From the NCBI GenBank assembly GCA_948787875.1, contig CAQFKO010000001.1:36038-100037 (forward strand): a DNA stretch of 64,000 nucleotides, in the 5' to 3' direction. Below the pieces are notes generated by a model. That model saw only the letters and a program-made list of their open reading frames with translations, did no database searches and was not told where the DNA came from. Both the position numbers and the translations under genes were made by a program. Shown one piece after another: positions 24,233 through 32,106 of the stretch. Every line of letters begins with the position of its first letter. Position 1 is the first letter of the stretch. Origin of the DNA: an uncultured Eubacteriales bacterium. GTDB lineage: Bacteria; Bacillota; Clostridia; Christensenellales; UBA1242.

Positions 24233-25498
24233 TTAATTATCCAAACACTTATCAAGTTCTTCGATAATTTGTTGTTTGTTCATATCCTTTCCGATAAACA
24301 CAAGTTTAACCATGCGGTCACCCACTTTTTCGTCCCAATCTTTTTTGATATCTGGGTTTTCTGCAATAAACTGCTTTTTTTCCTCTTCCGGAATAGCATC
24401 TATCCAATAGTCTGCTCTAAACGAACTTTTTTGAGGACCTGCTTGTTCAAAAATATACATATTTTCATTGTCGTTAGAATACCAAACAATTCCCTTTGAA
24501 CGAATAATGCTCTTTGGCATAGCATCAACAAATCTTTTGAACTTACTTTTCACAAGTGGCTTTCTTCTGAAATATACAAAAGAGCCAATGCCGTATTCTT
24601 CGGTTTCCGGTCCATGATGGTGGTGATGGTGATGCCCATGGTGTTCATGCTCTTCGTGCTCATGTTCTTCATGGTCGTGGTGATGGTCATGTTCCTCATG
24701 GTCGTGCTCTTCATGGTTGTGGTGATGGTCATGTTCCTCATGGTCGTGTTCTTCATGCTCTTCTTCATGACTTGCTTCAAGTTCTTTTAACCAGCCCGCA
24801 GACATACAAGCCTTATCAAAATCAAAGCTGTTTGTTCCGATAATCTTTTCTACTTCGACCTTTCCAAACTCAGCCTCAATAATTTCTGCCTCGGGTTGAA
24901 GCTTTTTTATTACCGCCTTTACTCTCGCAAGTTCGTCAGCGGAAACTTGGTCAACTTTGTTCATAATAATTTTGTTGCAAAACTCTATTTGTTGAATTAT
25001 TAAATTTTCGATATCTTCGTCTTCAATATGTTCTTCAAGAAGATTATCTCCGCAACCAAACTCTTTTGCCAAACGCAAAGTATCTACCACAGAAACAACA
25101 TTATCGAGCCTGCAAATGCTTGGAAGGTTGTATTCACGGCTTGCATCAGAAACAACGGTAATTGACTGAACAATAGGAATAGGTTCACATATTCCCGAAG
25201 CTTCGATTAAAATATAATCGAATTTGTTTGAAGCAACAAGTTCGGCAATTTGAGCCATAAGATCTTCTTTTAAAGTGCAACAAATGCAACCGTTTTGAAG
25301 TGGAACAAGACTATCGTCTTTTTGCGAAACAATATTTTCTGCGCCAATTAAACTTGCATCAATATTTACCTCACCGATATCGTTAACAATTACCGCAACT
25401 TTATAATTTTGTTTGTTGTTTAAAACATGATTAAGCAGTGTTGTTTTTCCTGCCCCAAGATAGCCCGTTAAAAGCGTAATTGGAATAATTTTTTTCAT
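24233..25498 (-). CDS. CobW/COG0523-family metal-transfer GTPase with His-rich tract
   Basis: A G3E-family GTPase of 421 residues, probably a metal chaperone or metal-insertion factor (zinc, cobalt or nickel). Motifs: P-loop GYLGAGKTT (12-20), the metal site GCICC (70-74), base-recognition NKVD (180-183), and the C-terminal CobW_C domain. Residues 244-295 form a His/Glu/Asp tract made of three 14-residue repeats. The ATG at 25498 follows GGGGGA; a TTG four codons upstream is possible. It has its own TATAAT (25536-25541) and is divergent from the small DUF4116-like gene. No Zur-type operator is recognisable, so the metal remains open. Confidence 0.92.
   Translation of the reverse strand: MKKIIPITLLTGYLGAGKTTLLNHVLNNKQNYKVAVIVNDIGEVNIDASLIGAENIVSQKDDSLVPLQNGCICCTLKEDLMAQIAELVASNKFDYILIEASGICEPIPIVQSITVVSDASREYNLPSICRLDNVVSVVDTLRLAKEFGCGDNLLEEHIEDEDIENLIIQQIEFCNKIIMNKVDQVSADELARVKAVIKKLQPEAEIIEAEFGKVEVEKIIGTNSFDFDKACMSAGWLKELEASHEEEHEEHDHEEHDHHHNHEEHDHEEHDHHHDHEEHEHEEHEHHGHHHHHHHGPETEEYGIGSFVYFRRKPLVKSKFKRFVDAMPKSIIRSKGIVWYSNDNENMYIFEQAGPQKSSFRADYWIDAIPEEEKKQFIAENPDIKKDWDEKVGDRMVKLVFIGKDMNKQQIIEELDKCLDN
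24632..24757 (-). repeat. Three 42-base in-frame repeats coding the His-rich tract
   Basis: Residues 248-261, 262-275 and 276-289 of the CobW protein repeat the pattern HEEHxHEEHxHHxx; the DNA repeats match closely for the first two and less for the third. This is coding sequence, not a mobile element. Confidence 0.85.
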
Positions 25499-25604
25499 AA
25501 TTTCCCCCAAAAATATAATTTGAATTTTCTTTTATATTATAGTCCAAAATTTTTAAAAACCAAATCTTTTTAATCAAATTTAAACAAAATAAAAATTTTG
25601 ATTA

Positions 25605-25633
25605 TTGACAAACAAAAATTTTAATTATATAAT
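25605..25633 (+). promoter_or_regulatory. Promoter of the DUF4116-like gene
   Basis: TTGACA (25605-25610), 17-base spacer, TATAAT (25628-25633): a perfect consensus promoter, 26 bases before the ATG. Confidence 0.88.
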
Positions 25634-25659
25634 TCAAACAACAAATTGAGGAAAAGTTT

Positions 25660-25911
25660 ATGCAAATTAAAGATAAAAAAAGAGCCATAAAAATGGTTTT
25701 AAAAGACGGAATAAAAATCAAATATTTGTCTGACGAACTTAAAAATGATTTAGAAATTGCTATACTTGCAATATCTCAAAATCCGAATGCTTTTTATTAT
25801 TTGGGAGCAAAAATAAAAAAAGACCCCGCAGTTGCAGACTACCATTTAAATGCAAAAAATATGCTCAAATCTTGCGAAACAAATAATGGCTGTGAACCTT
25901 GCAATAATTGA
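25660..25911 (+). CDS. Small DUF4116-like protein with Cys-rich tail
   Basis: An 83-residue protein. The middle (LSDELKNDLEIAILAISQNPNAFYYLGAKIKKD) fits the short helical DUF4116 repeat, usually seen in tandem in larger proteins. The tail carries CETNNGCEPC, three cysteines that could bind a metal. GAGGAAAAG precedes the ATG. It stands alone under a perfect promoter and ends in UGA. The function is unknown; it is divergent from the CobW gene, so a metal link is possible but unproven. Confidence 0.75.
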   Translation: MQIKDKKRAIKMVLKDGIKIKYLSDELKNDLEIAILAISQNPNAFYYLGAKIKKDPAVADYHLNAKNMLKSCETNNGCEPCNN

Positions 25912-25949
25912 AAACTTTTTGTAATTTTGGTTATAAATGCCCAAAAAAT

Positions 25950-25976
25950 AAGGTGTTATGTTAAACATAACACCTT
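25950..25976. terminator. Bidirectional terminator between DUF4116-like and MarR genes
   Basis: AAGGTGTTATG (25950-25960) pairs with CATAACACCTT (25966-25976) around a five-base loop; A/T-rich runs flank both sides, serving the two converging genes. Confidence 0.88.
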
Positions 25977-26438
25977 TTATTTTGCATTGGTCTTTCTGCG
26001 TTTTCCGCTTAAAACTTTGTTTTCAAGTTTTTTGAGTTCTTCAACCGCACGAGCAAGAATTGTTGTTACCTTTTTTGTGTCTGTATCACAAACGGTATCA
26101 ATATTATCAAGCTTTTCTTGAAGCATTGTTTCACCCGCTTCGGTTATATTATAGAAAATCTCTCGCTTGTTGAGTTTGTCTTTGTGGCTTTCAATCAAAC
26201 CGTCATTAATCATTTTTTTTGCAAGAATAGCAAGGTTGCTTTTTGCGATATTAAGCTCAGCAATCAGTTCTTTTGGTGTAACCTTCTCCTTTCTGGTTAA
26301 AATATAAAGAATCTGATATGTGTTGCTGAAAATACCCGCTTTTTCTCCTTTGCCCTCTGCAATTCTGTCTGAAATAAGCTTTAATTCAATAATGTTTTTT
26401 GAAAATACATTGTTTTCATTTAAATTTGTCTGTTTCAT
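25977..26438 (-). CDS. MarR-family transcription regulator
   Basis: A 153-residue winged-helix regulator: KEKVTPKELIAELNIAKSNLAILAKKMINDGLIE is the HTH and DKLNKREIFYNITEAGETML the wing. MarR proteins usually repress their own gene and neighbours in response to small molecules. The SDR gene follows 66 bases upstream on the same strand and could be a target. The mRNA is predicted to be leaderless: no ribosome-binding site and a TATAAT seven bases before the ATG. Confidence 0.93.
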   Translation of the reverse strand: MKQTNLNENNVFSKNIIELKLISDRIAEGKGEKAGIFSNTYQILYILTRKEKVTPKELIAELNIAKSNLAILAKKMINDGLIESHKDKLNKREIFYNITEAGETMLQEKLDNIDTVCDTDTKKVTTILARAVEELKKLENKVLSGKRRKTNAK

Positions 26439-26445
26439 AGCATTA

Positions 26446-26473
26446 ATTATAAATATATAACACTTTTTGTCAA
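26446..26473 (-). promoter_or_regulatory. Promoter of the MarR gene (predicted leaderless) with inverted repeat
   Basis: On the minus strand TTGACA (26468-26473), a 16-base spacer and TATAAT (26446-26451), seven bases before the ATG. The spacer and -10 include TTATA-N4-TATAA, a candidate autoregulatory site. Confidence 0.75.
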
Positions 26474-26504
26474 CCCTATTTTAAAAAAAAATTATGATTT
26501 CATA

Positions 26505-27311
26505 TCAAAAATTTCTTTTCTTTTGTGATTTTGCCCAAATCTTGCCCACTCTTTTAGCCAAAAACGATTTTGAAAAAGGTTTGCTGACAAAAATCAAAAA
26601 CTTATTAAATGCTCCGGGAATAACCACCTTTTTGTGCTTCTTTAAACCCTTTAACGCCACCCTTGCAACCTTGTCGGCAGAAGTTGCAGAAAGTTTTCCG
26701 CCAAGCCCCATTGACTTGATTGATTCTTTCATTGCCTCGGTTGTTGCAATGCCTCCCGGACAAACTGTTGAAAAGATAACATTTTTGCCTTTTAGCTCAA
26801 ACGATAATGCCGTCATCATGCTTACCAAAAAAGCTTTGGTTGCCGCATATACCGCCATGTGAGGCATTGGATAACTTGAAGCCGCACTAGAAACCGTTAA
26901 AATCTCAAACAATTTGTTTTCTTCTCTGATTTTTAACAGTTTTTTTGTAATATCAACAGTTCCCACGCAGTTCACTTCAATTGCATTTATTATTTCGTCA
27001 TCGGAAAAGCGAAGCATATCACCCTCAATAATAACGCCTGCATTGTTAATCAATTTTGAAACTTTTATATTATTGCTTTCTATAAACGAAATTAACTCTT
27101 CTCTGTTGTTTTTGTCTGCAAGATTTAAAACAAAAGTTTCAATTTGTATGTCGGCAAATTCGTTTTTTAATTTTTGCTTTAAATTCTCTAATCTGGCACT
27201 GTTTGTTCCCGTTAATAACAAATTCTCTTTATTCTTTGCACACTCATATGTAAAAGCATTGCCTAAACCTCCGCAGGCTCCTGTAATCAGTGTATAATAT
27301 TTATTTTCCAT
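26505..27311 (-). CDS. Short-chain dehydrogenase/reductase
   Basis: A 268-residue NAD(P)-dependent oxidoreductase of the classical SDR fold: cofactor loop TGACGGLG (residues 11-18), NNAG (about 90), catalytic Ser in VSSAAS, and YAATK with the catalytic Tyr and Lys. Similar proteins act on keto groups of lipids or steroids; the substrate is not inferable. AGGAGAA precedes the ATG, nine bases after the rsmF stop, so it is the second gene of that operon. Confidence 0.95.
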   Translation of the reverse strand: MENKYYTLITGACGGLGNAFTYECAKNKENLLLTGTNSARLENLKQKLKNEFADIQIETFVLNLADKNNREELISFIESNNIKVSKLINNAGVIIEGDMLRFSDDEIINAIEVNCVGTVDITKKLLKIREENKLFEILTVSSAASSYPMPHMAVYAATKAFLVSMMTALSFELKGKNVIFSTVCPGGIATTEAMKESIKSMGLGGKLSATSADKVARVALKGLKKHKKVVIPGAFNKFLIFVSKPFSKSFLAKRVGKIWAKSQKKRNF

Positions 27312-27320
27312 TCATTTCTC

Positions 27321-28736
27321 CTAAATTCTAAGTGCTTTTGGTAACAAATTTTTAAGTTTTCCATCAGCAAGTTTTGCTCCGCCAAGCGGATAATTATTGA
27401 AAGTGATAGCAACATAGCCCTTTTGCTTCAAGTCGCAAGCAAGTTGCTCGCCATGCATAAATTTGTTTGCTTCTTCTTCACTTATGTTTACGGCAAGCAA
27501 AAACTCGTTATACAAAGCCATAAAAATTGCATGGTCGGGCTCAAATCTTCCCTTTTCAAAATGCCCAAGTTTTGTGCCAAGCGATTCAAATTTCAGTTCG
27601 TCGAGGGCAGTAATTTCTTTTGCACCAAGCCCGCTTGGTGAAAGATATAACACATTTCCCACTTTAAGCAAGTTGGATTTTAAAATTTTGTCAGCGGATT
27701 CGGGCTTTAAGTTTTGTTTTGCCCAAGTGGCAAAAATTTGTTTTTCACTTCTTCCTATTTCAAAAATGGTTTTTGTGTGCTTAACAGAATATAACTTGCT
27801 TTCCCTTTCAAACTCACTATCAAAATTTTTAAAAACCGCCACAAATTGCCCCTCACCTTTGCCTGTAAACGGCAAAAACTTTCTGGCTTTTTCGGACAAC
27901 TTTTCACTGAGCCTTGCCGAAATGGTACAATTTTTTATATTCTGATTTACATTTTGAAGTTCAAAATTGAAATTGTTTGCAAAATATTCAACAATTTGTT
28001 CGTCTTCTTCTTCGGAAAAAGTACAAGTGGAATATATAAGTTTGCCTCCTGCCTTAACAAGCCTTTGCGCAACCTCCAAAATTTGCATTTGTCTTTTTTT
28101 GCATAATTCCACATTTAAGCTTGACCACTCTTTAATGGTGTCGGGATTTTTGCGAAACATTCCCTCTCCCGAACACGGAGCGTCAACAAAAACATAATCA
28201 AAATAATTTTCAAATTTAAGCAATCTTTCGGGCTTTTCATTTAATATAATAACATTTTTAAAGCCCTGCCTTTCTATATTAGAATACAGTGCTTTTACTC
28301 TTGTACCATCAATTTCATTAGAATAAATAAGTGCATTATTAAGATAATTTGCAATCTGTCCCGTTTTTCCTCCGGGAGCGGCACAAAGATCCAAAACTTT
28401 AACACAATCATTATTTTCTTTTTCAATTTCGGAAGCACAAACTGCCAACATACTAGATGGCTCTTGCAAATAACACAGCCCTGAAAGGTGATAAAAACAA
28501 TTGCCTATTTTTTTATCGGAATTTAGCACATAGCCGTTTTTGCAATAATCTATTTTTTCTAACGGAAGTTGAGTTAGGTTTATAAAATCGTGTTCGCTGA
28601 TTTTGTTTGTGTTTATTCTTATTCCGCGAACAGCCTCATTTTTTAATTCATTTAAAAAATTGCCAAAGTTTTCGCCAAGCTGAATTTTCATTCTTTCCAA
28701 AAATTCATTCGGCAACATTATATTTTTAATTTCCAT
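27321..28736 (-). CDS. rsmF: NOL1/NOP2/Sun-family rRNA cytosine methyltransferase (RsmF-like)
   Basis: Predicted to make 5-methylcytosine in 16S rRNA using S-adenosylmethionine. About 471 residues: substrate motif YLQEPSSML, SAM loop LDLCAAPGGKT, VDAPCSGEGMFRK (Cys of motif IV) and YSTCTFSEEE (catalytic Cys of motif VI). The extra C-terminal region (about 330-471, ending NYPLGGAK) is that of the RsmF/YebU group. ATG at 28736 is preferred; a TTG two codons earlier is the alternative. There is no ribosome-binding site and a TAAACT box lies six bases upstream. Confidence 0.93.
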   Translation of the reverse strand: MEIKNIMLPNEFLERMKIQLGENFGNFLNELKNEAVRGIRINTNKISEHDFINLTQLPLEKIDYCKNGYVLNSDKKIGNCFYHLSGLCYLQEPSSMLAVCASEIEKENNDCVKVLDLCAAPGGKTGQIANYLNNALIYSNEIDGTRVKALYSNIERQGFKNVIILNEKPERLLKFENYFDYVFVDAPCSGEGMFRKNPDTIKEWSSLNVELCKKRQMQILEVAQRLVKAGGKLIYSTCTFSEEEDEQIVEYFANNFNFELQNVNQNIKNCTISARLSEKLSEKARKFLPFTGKGEGQFVAVFKNFDSEFERESKLYSVKHTKTIFEIGRSEKQIFATWAKQNLKPESADKILKSNLLKVGNVLYLSPSGLGAKEITALDELKFESLGTKLGHFEKGRFEPDHAIFMALYNEFLLAVNISEEEANKFMHGEQLACDLKQKGYVAITFNNYPLGGAKLADGKLKNLLPKALRI

Positions 28737-28742
28737 AGCCAA

Positions 28743-28772
28743 AGTTTACACCATTTTAATATAATTTTTCAA
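28743..28772 (-). promoter_or_regulatory. Candidate promoter of rsmF (predicted leaderless)
   Basis: On the minus strand TTGAAA (28767-28772), an 18-base spacer and TAAACT (28743-28748) precede the ATG by six bases. The boxes are weaker than those of the other leaderless candidates. Confidence 0.55.
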
Positions 28773-28830
28773 CCAAATTATTTAACAGTTAATAAATTAT
28801 TTAAAATATAAAAAAATTTTTTATACATTG

Positions 28831-28859
28831 TAGACAAAATTTGATTAAAGTGATATACT
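28831..28859 (+). promoter_or_regulatory. Promoter of the typA operon
   Basis: TAGACA (28831-28836), a 17-base spacer and TATACT (28854-28859), leaving a leader of about 50 bases with an AGGAG ribosome-binding site. Confidence 0.75.
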
Positions 28860-28916
28860 TACCTAGTTACAAGGCTTATGTAATTTTTTTTTGCATAACT
28901 TTTTAGGAGTATATTT

Positions 28917-30755
28917 ATGGAAGAAAATAAAATTAGAAATATTGCAATTATTGCCCATGTTGACCATGGCAAAACCACTCTTGTTAATGCACTTTTAAAA
29001 GAAGGCGGTGTTTTCAGAGAAAATCAAGCCGTTCAAGACAGAGTTATGGACTCTAATGCCCTTGAACGCGAACGCGGAATAACCATTTTCAGTAAAAATG
29101 CCTCATTGTTTTATAATGATGTTAAAATCAATGTTGTAGACACCCCGGGTCACGCAGACTTTGGCGGCGAGGTAGAAAGAATTCTTAAAATGGTAGACGG
29201 CGTTTTGCTTGTTGTTGATGCTTATGAAGGAACAATGCCTCAAACAAGATTTGTTCTTGAAAAGGCTTTGGCACTTAATCACAAGGTTATTGTTGTTGTT
29301 AATAAAATCGACCGCAAAGACGCAAGAGTAAAAGAAGTTATCGACGAAGTTTTAGACTTGCTTTTAGACCTTGACGCCAGCGAAGAGCAACTTGATTCAC
29401 CATTTGTTTTCTGCTCAGCAAGACAAGGCATTTGCTCGCTTGATATGGATACTGTTGGAGTCGACATGAAACCGCTTTTAAACACAATTCTCAGTCATAT
29501 TCCTGCACCAACCGGCGATAAAGACAAACCTTTTAAAATGCTTGTATCTTCTTGCGAAGCCAATGACTATCTCGGAAAACTTGCCGTAGGAAAAATCGAA
29601 CAAGGAACTATCAAACTTAACGAATCCCTAAATATTGTTAACTTTCATGACGAAACAAGAAACAAAACTTTTAAAGTAACCAACCTTTTTGAGTTTCAAG
29701 GGCTAAAAAAAGCGCCTCTTGCTGAGGCAACCGCAGGCGACATTGTTTGTATTTCAGGTTCTGACGAAGTTACTATCGGCGACACAATAACAAATAATGC
29801 AGACCTTTCACCTATTCCGTTTGTTAAAATCAGCGAACCTTCAATTGAAATGGAGTTTTCTGTTAACGACTCACCTTTTGCAGGAACGGAAGGCAAGTTC
29901 TTTACTTCAAGACACCTTAGAGACAGACTTATGAAAGAAGCCGTTCGCGACCTTTCGCTCAAAGTGTTTGAAACCGAATCCGCAGACAGATTCAGAGTGC
30001 TTGGCCGTGGTGAAATGCACATTTCTATTTTGGTTGAAAATATGAGGCGTGAAGGCTATGAATTTCAAGTTTCAATGCCAAAAGTTATTTTAAGAGAAGA
30101 AAACGGCATAACCTTGGAACCTTTTGATAATCTTACTATTGATGTTCCCGAAAATAGCGTTAGCACAATTATGGGTGCAATGGGCATAAGAAAGGGCGAA
30201 CTTCAAAATATGTCACCAAAAGGAAGCCGAATCAGGCTTGAATTCAAAATTCCTTCTCGTGGACTTTTTGGTTATAAATCTGAATTTTTGACTGCTACCA
30301 ACGGTGAAGGCATTATGAGTTCGGTTTTTGCAGAGTATGCACCATATAAAGGCGCAATTATCACCAGAAACTTTGGTGCGCTTATTGCCTATGAAACAGG
30401 CGAATCCATCGTTTACGGACTTTATAACACCCAAGAACGTGGCAGGCTTTTAATTGGTCCGGGTGTAAAGGTCTATGGCGGAATGGTTGTGGGCGTTAAC
30501 CCAAAAGCCGAGGACATTGTTGTTAATGTTTGCAAAAAGAAGCAGCTTACCAACATTCGTTCAAGTTCATCAGACGAAGCTTTAAGACTTACACCTATAA
30601 AACCGCTTACCCTTGAAGAAAGCCTTGAATTTTTGGGTGAAGACGAACTTTTGGAAGTTACACCTGAAAACCTTAGAATAAGAAAGAAAACCCTTGACCA
30701 CACTATTCGCGGAAGAGAAAGTTTCAAAAAAAAACAAGAGCTTAACAACAAATAG
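28917..30755 (+). CDS. typA: Ribosome-associated GTPase TypA/BipA
   Basis: A translational GTPase that helps 50S assembly and stress growth, 612 residues as expected. G1 HVDHGKTTL, G2 region RERGITI, G3 DTPGHADFGGEVERIL, G4 NKID, then EF-G-like domains II, III, V and the TypA-specific C-terminal domain with RKGELQNM and IPSRGLFGYKSEFLTATNGEG. It leads an operon with the 87-residue gene and the UPF0371 gene. Confidence 0.98.
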   Translation: MEENKIRNIAIIAHVDHGKTTLVNALLKEGGVFRENQAVQDRVMDSNALERERGITIFSKNASLFYNDVKINVVDTPGHADFGGEVERILKMVDGVLLVVDAYEGTMPQTRFVLEKALALNHKVIVVVNKIDRKDARVKEVIDEVLDLLLDLDASEEQLDSPFVFCSARQGICSLDMDTVGVDMKPLLNTILSHIPAPTGDKDKPFKMLVSSCEANDYLGKLAVGKIEQGTIKLNESLNIVNFHDETRNKTFKVTNLFEFQGLKKAPLAEATAGDIVCISGSDEVTIGDTITNNADLSPIPFVKISEPSIEMEFSVNDSPFAGTEGKFFTSRHLRDRLMKEAVRDLSLKVFETESADRFRVLGRGEMHISILVENMRREGYEFQVSMPKVILREENGITLEPFDNLTIDVPENSVSTIMGAMGIRKGELQNMSPKGSRIRLEFKIPSRGLFGYKSEFLTATNGEGIMSSVFAEYAPYKGAIITRNFGALIAYETGESIVYGLYNTQERGRLLIGPGVKVYGGMVVGVNPKAEDIVVNVCKKKQLTNIRSSSSDEALRLTPIKPLTLEESLEFLGEDELLEVTPENLRIRKKTLDHTIRGRESFKKKQELNNK

Positions 30756-30773
30756 TTTTTTGGAGGATTTTTA

Positions 30774-31037
30774 ATGAGCGGACTATCAGCACAATGTATA
30801 AACCCACATGGATTGAGAGCAAACGTCATAAAATCTTGGGGAAATAATTTTCCAGACGAATTTGACATAAAAATTGCTGACTGCAAAAAAGAACGAGACA
30901 GGCTTTTGGCAAAAACCACTGATTTTAATGAAAAAGAAAGATTAATAAAAATTTACAATAAGCGTATAGAATTATTTAAGCAAAAGCAAAGTAAAAAATA
31001 TGGCAAAGACTCTAATGAGTCACAGCCAAGCTTATAA
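30774..31037 (+). CDS. Small unknown protein in the typA operon
   Basis: An 87-residue protein not recognised. The N-terminal part MSGLSAQCINPHGLRANVIKSWG is followed by a charged helical segment (coiled-coil-like from about residue 37). A strong ribosome-binding site (GGAGGATTTTT) and spacing of 18 bases after typA and 16 before the next gene show it is real and co-transcribed. Confidence 0.75.
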   Translation: MSGLSAQCINPHGLRANVIKSWGNNFPDEFDIKIADCKKERDRLLAKTTDFNEKERLIKIYNKRIELFKQKQSKKYGKDSNESQPSL

Positions 31038-31053
31038 ATACTAAGGAGAATTT

Positions 31054-32079
31054 ATGAAAGCCTTTGATAATAATAAATATAAAGAGCTTCAAAAAAAAGA
31101 ATTAAAAGATCGCATGGAACGTTTTGGCAGACTTTATGTCGAAGTCGGCGGAAAACTTTTTGACGACAATCACGCAGCAAGAGTTCTTCCCGGCTTTGAG
31201 CCAAATGTTAAAATGCAAGTTTTCAGCGAACTTGCAAGCGAACTTGAAGTTATTTTTTGTATCAACGCAAATGATATAATTTATAAAAAAATGCGTGCAG
31301 ATAACAACCTTTCCTATGGTGACGAACTGCTAAGGCTTACCGACGCAATGAACGACCTTGGAATAAGTGTTTGCGGAGTTGTTATCACATTTTATGTTAA
31401 TGACCCACTTGTGTTTGAATTTGAACAAAAATGCAAGGCAAAAAATCTTTCGGTTTATCACACTTATTTTATTGACCATTATCCGCAAAATATTGATTCT
31501 ATTTTAAGTAAAGATGGCTTCGGAAAAAATGACCATATCTTAGTTACAAAAAATCTTGTTTTGGTTGCAGCACCGGGCGCAAACAGCGGAAAAATGCAAA
31601 CTTGCATGAGTCAGCTTTATAACGATAAAATTAACGGAATAAAATCTTTTTATGCAAAATACGAAACCTTCCCCGTTTGGAATCTTCCGCTTGACCACCT
31701 TGTTAACATTGCTTATGAAATGGCAACTGCCGACCTATTGGACCAAAATGTTGTAGACAAATTTCATGAAGAGGCTTACGGTGAATTTGCGGTAAACTAC
31801 AATCGTGACGAAGCCGCTTTTCCGATAATGCGAGATATGCTTGTTGGACTTATGGGAAAAGAAATTTATAAATCACCAACAGATATGGGAATAAATAATG
31901 TGGGCTATGCAATTGTTGACGATTTTGCGGTTCAAAAAGCGGCTTTTGAAGAAATTGCTAAGCGTCATGAAAAACATCTTGCACGCTTTGAAAACGGAAC
32001 ATTCTCCGAAGAAGCAATGAATCGCTCAGACGAACTTATGCAAAAGGCAATAGATATTTATGAAAATTTGATAAAATAA
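31054..32079 (+). CDS. UPF0371/DUF1846 protein, short form
   Basis: The first 310 residues fit the DUF1846 family closely: GGKLFDDNHAARVLPGFEP, NANDI, GFGKNDHI, APGANSGKMQTCMSQLY, AKYETFPVWNLPLDHLVN, YNRDEAAFPIM and SPTDMGIN. The family is usually about 500 residues long; this one stops at 341, so the C-terminal domain is absent, with a clean stop and terminator and no trace of the rest downstream. The biochemical role is unknown. AAGGAG precedes the ATG. Confidence 0.92.
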   Translation: MKAFDNNKYKELQKKELKDRMERFGRLYVEVGGKLFDDNHAARVLPGFEPNVKMQVFSELASELEVIFCINANDIIYKKMRADNNLSYGDELLRLTDAMNDLGISVCGVVITFYVNDPLVFEFEQKCKAKNLSVYHTYFIDHYPQNIDSILSKDGFGKNDHILVTKNLVLVAAPGANSGKMQTCMSQLYNDKINGIKSFYAKYETFPVWNLPLDHLVNIAYEMATADLLDQNVVDKFHEEAYGEFAVNYNRDEAAFPIMRDMLVGLMGKEIYKSPTDMGINNVGYAIVDDFAVQKAAFEEIAKRHEKHLARFENGTFSEEAMNRSDELMQKAIDIYENLIK

Positions 32080-32106
32080 AAACTACCGAATTCGGTAGTT
32101 TTTTTA
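32077..32106. terminator. Bidirectional terminator between UPF0371 and ART-like genes
   Basis: AACTACCGAA and TTCGGTAGTT (32081-32100) form a ten-base palindrome flanked by A and T runs. Confidence 0.88.

Noticed and set aside
24632..24757. CRISPR-like or mobile repeat
   Set aside because: The repeats are in frame, without spacers, and code for a His-rich metal tract.
24550..24780. 76-codon frame rich in Met and Thr opposite-frame to the His-rich tract
   Set aside because: It is a shifted-frame shadow of the His/Glu repeats of the CobW gene and has no start signal of its own.
31054..32079. Initial idea of asparagine synthetase AsnA
   Set aside because: Motifs (GGKLFDDNHAARVLPGFEP, NYNRDEAAFPIM) are those of DUF1846/UPF0371, not AsnA.
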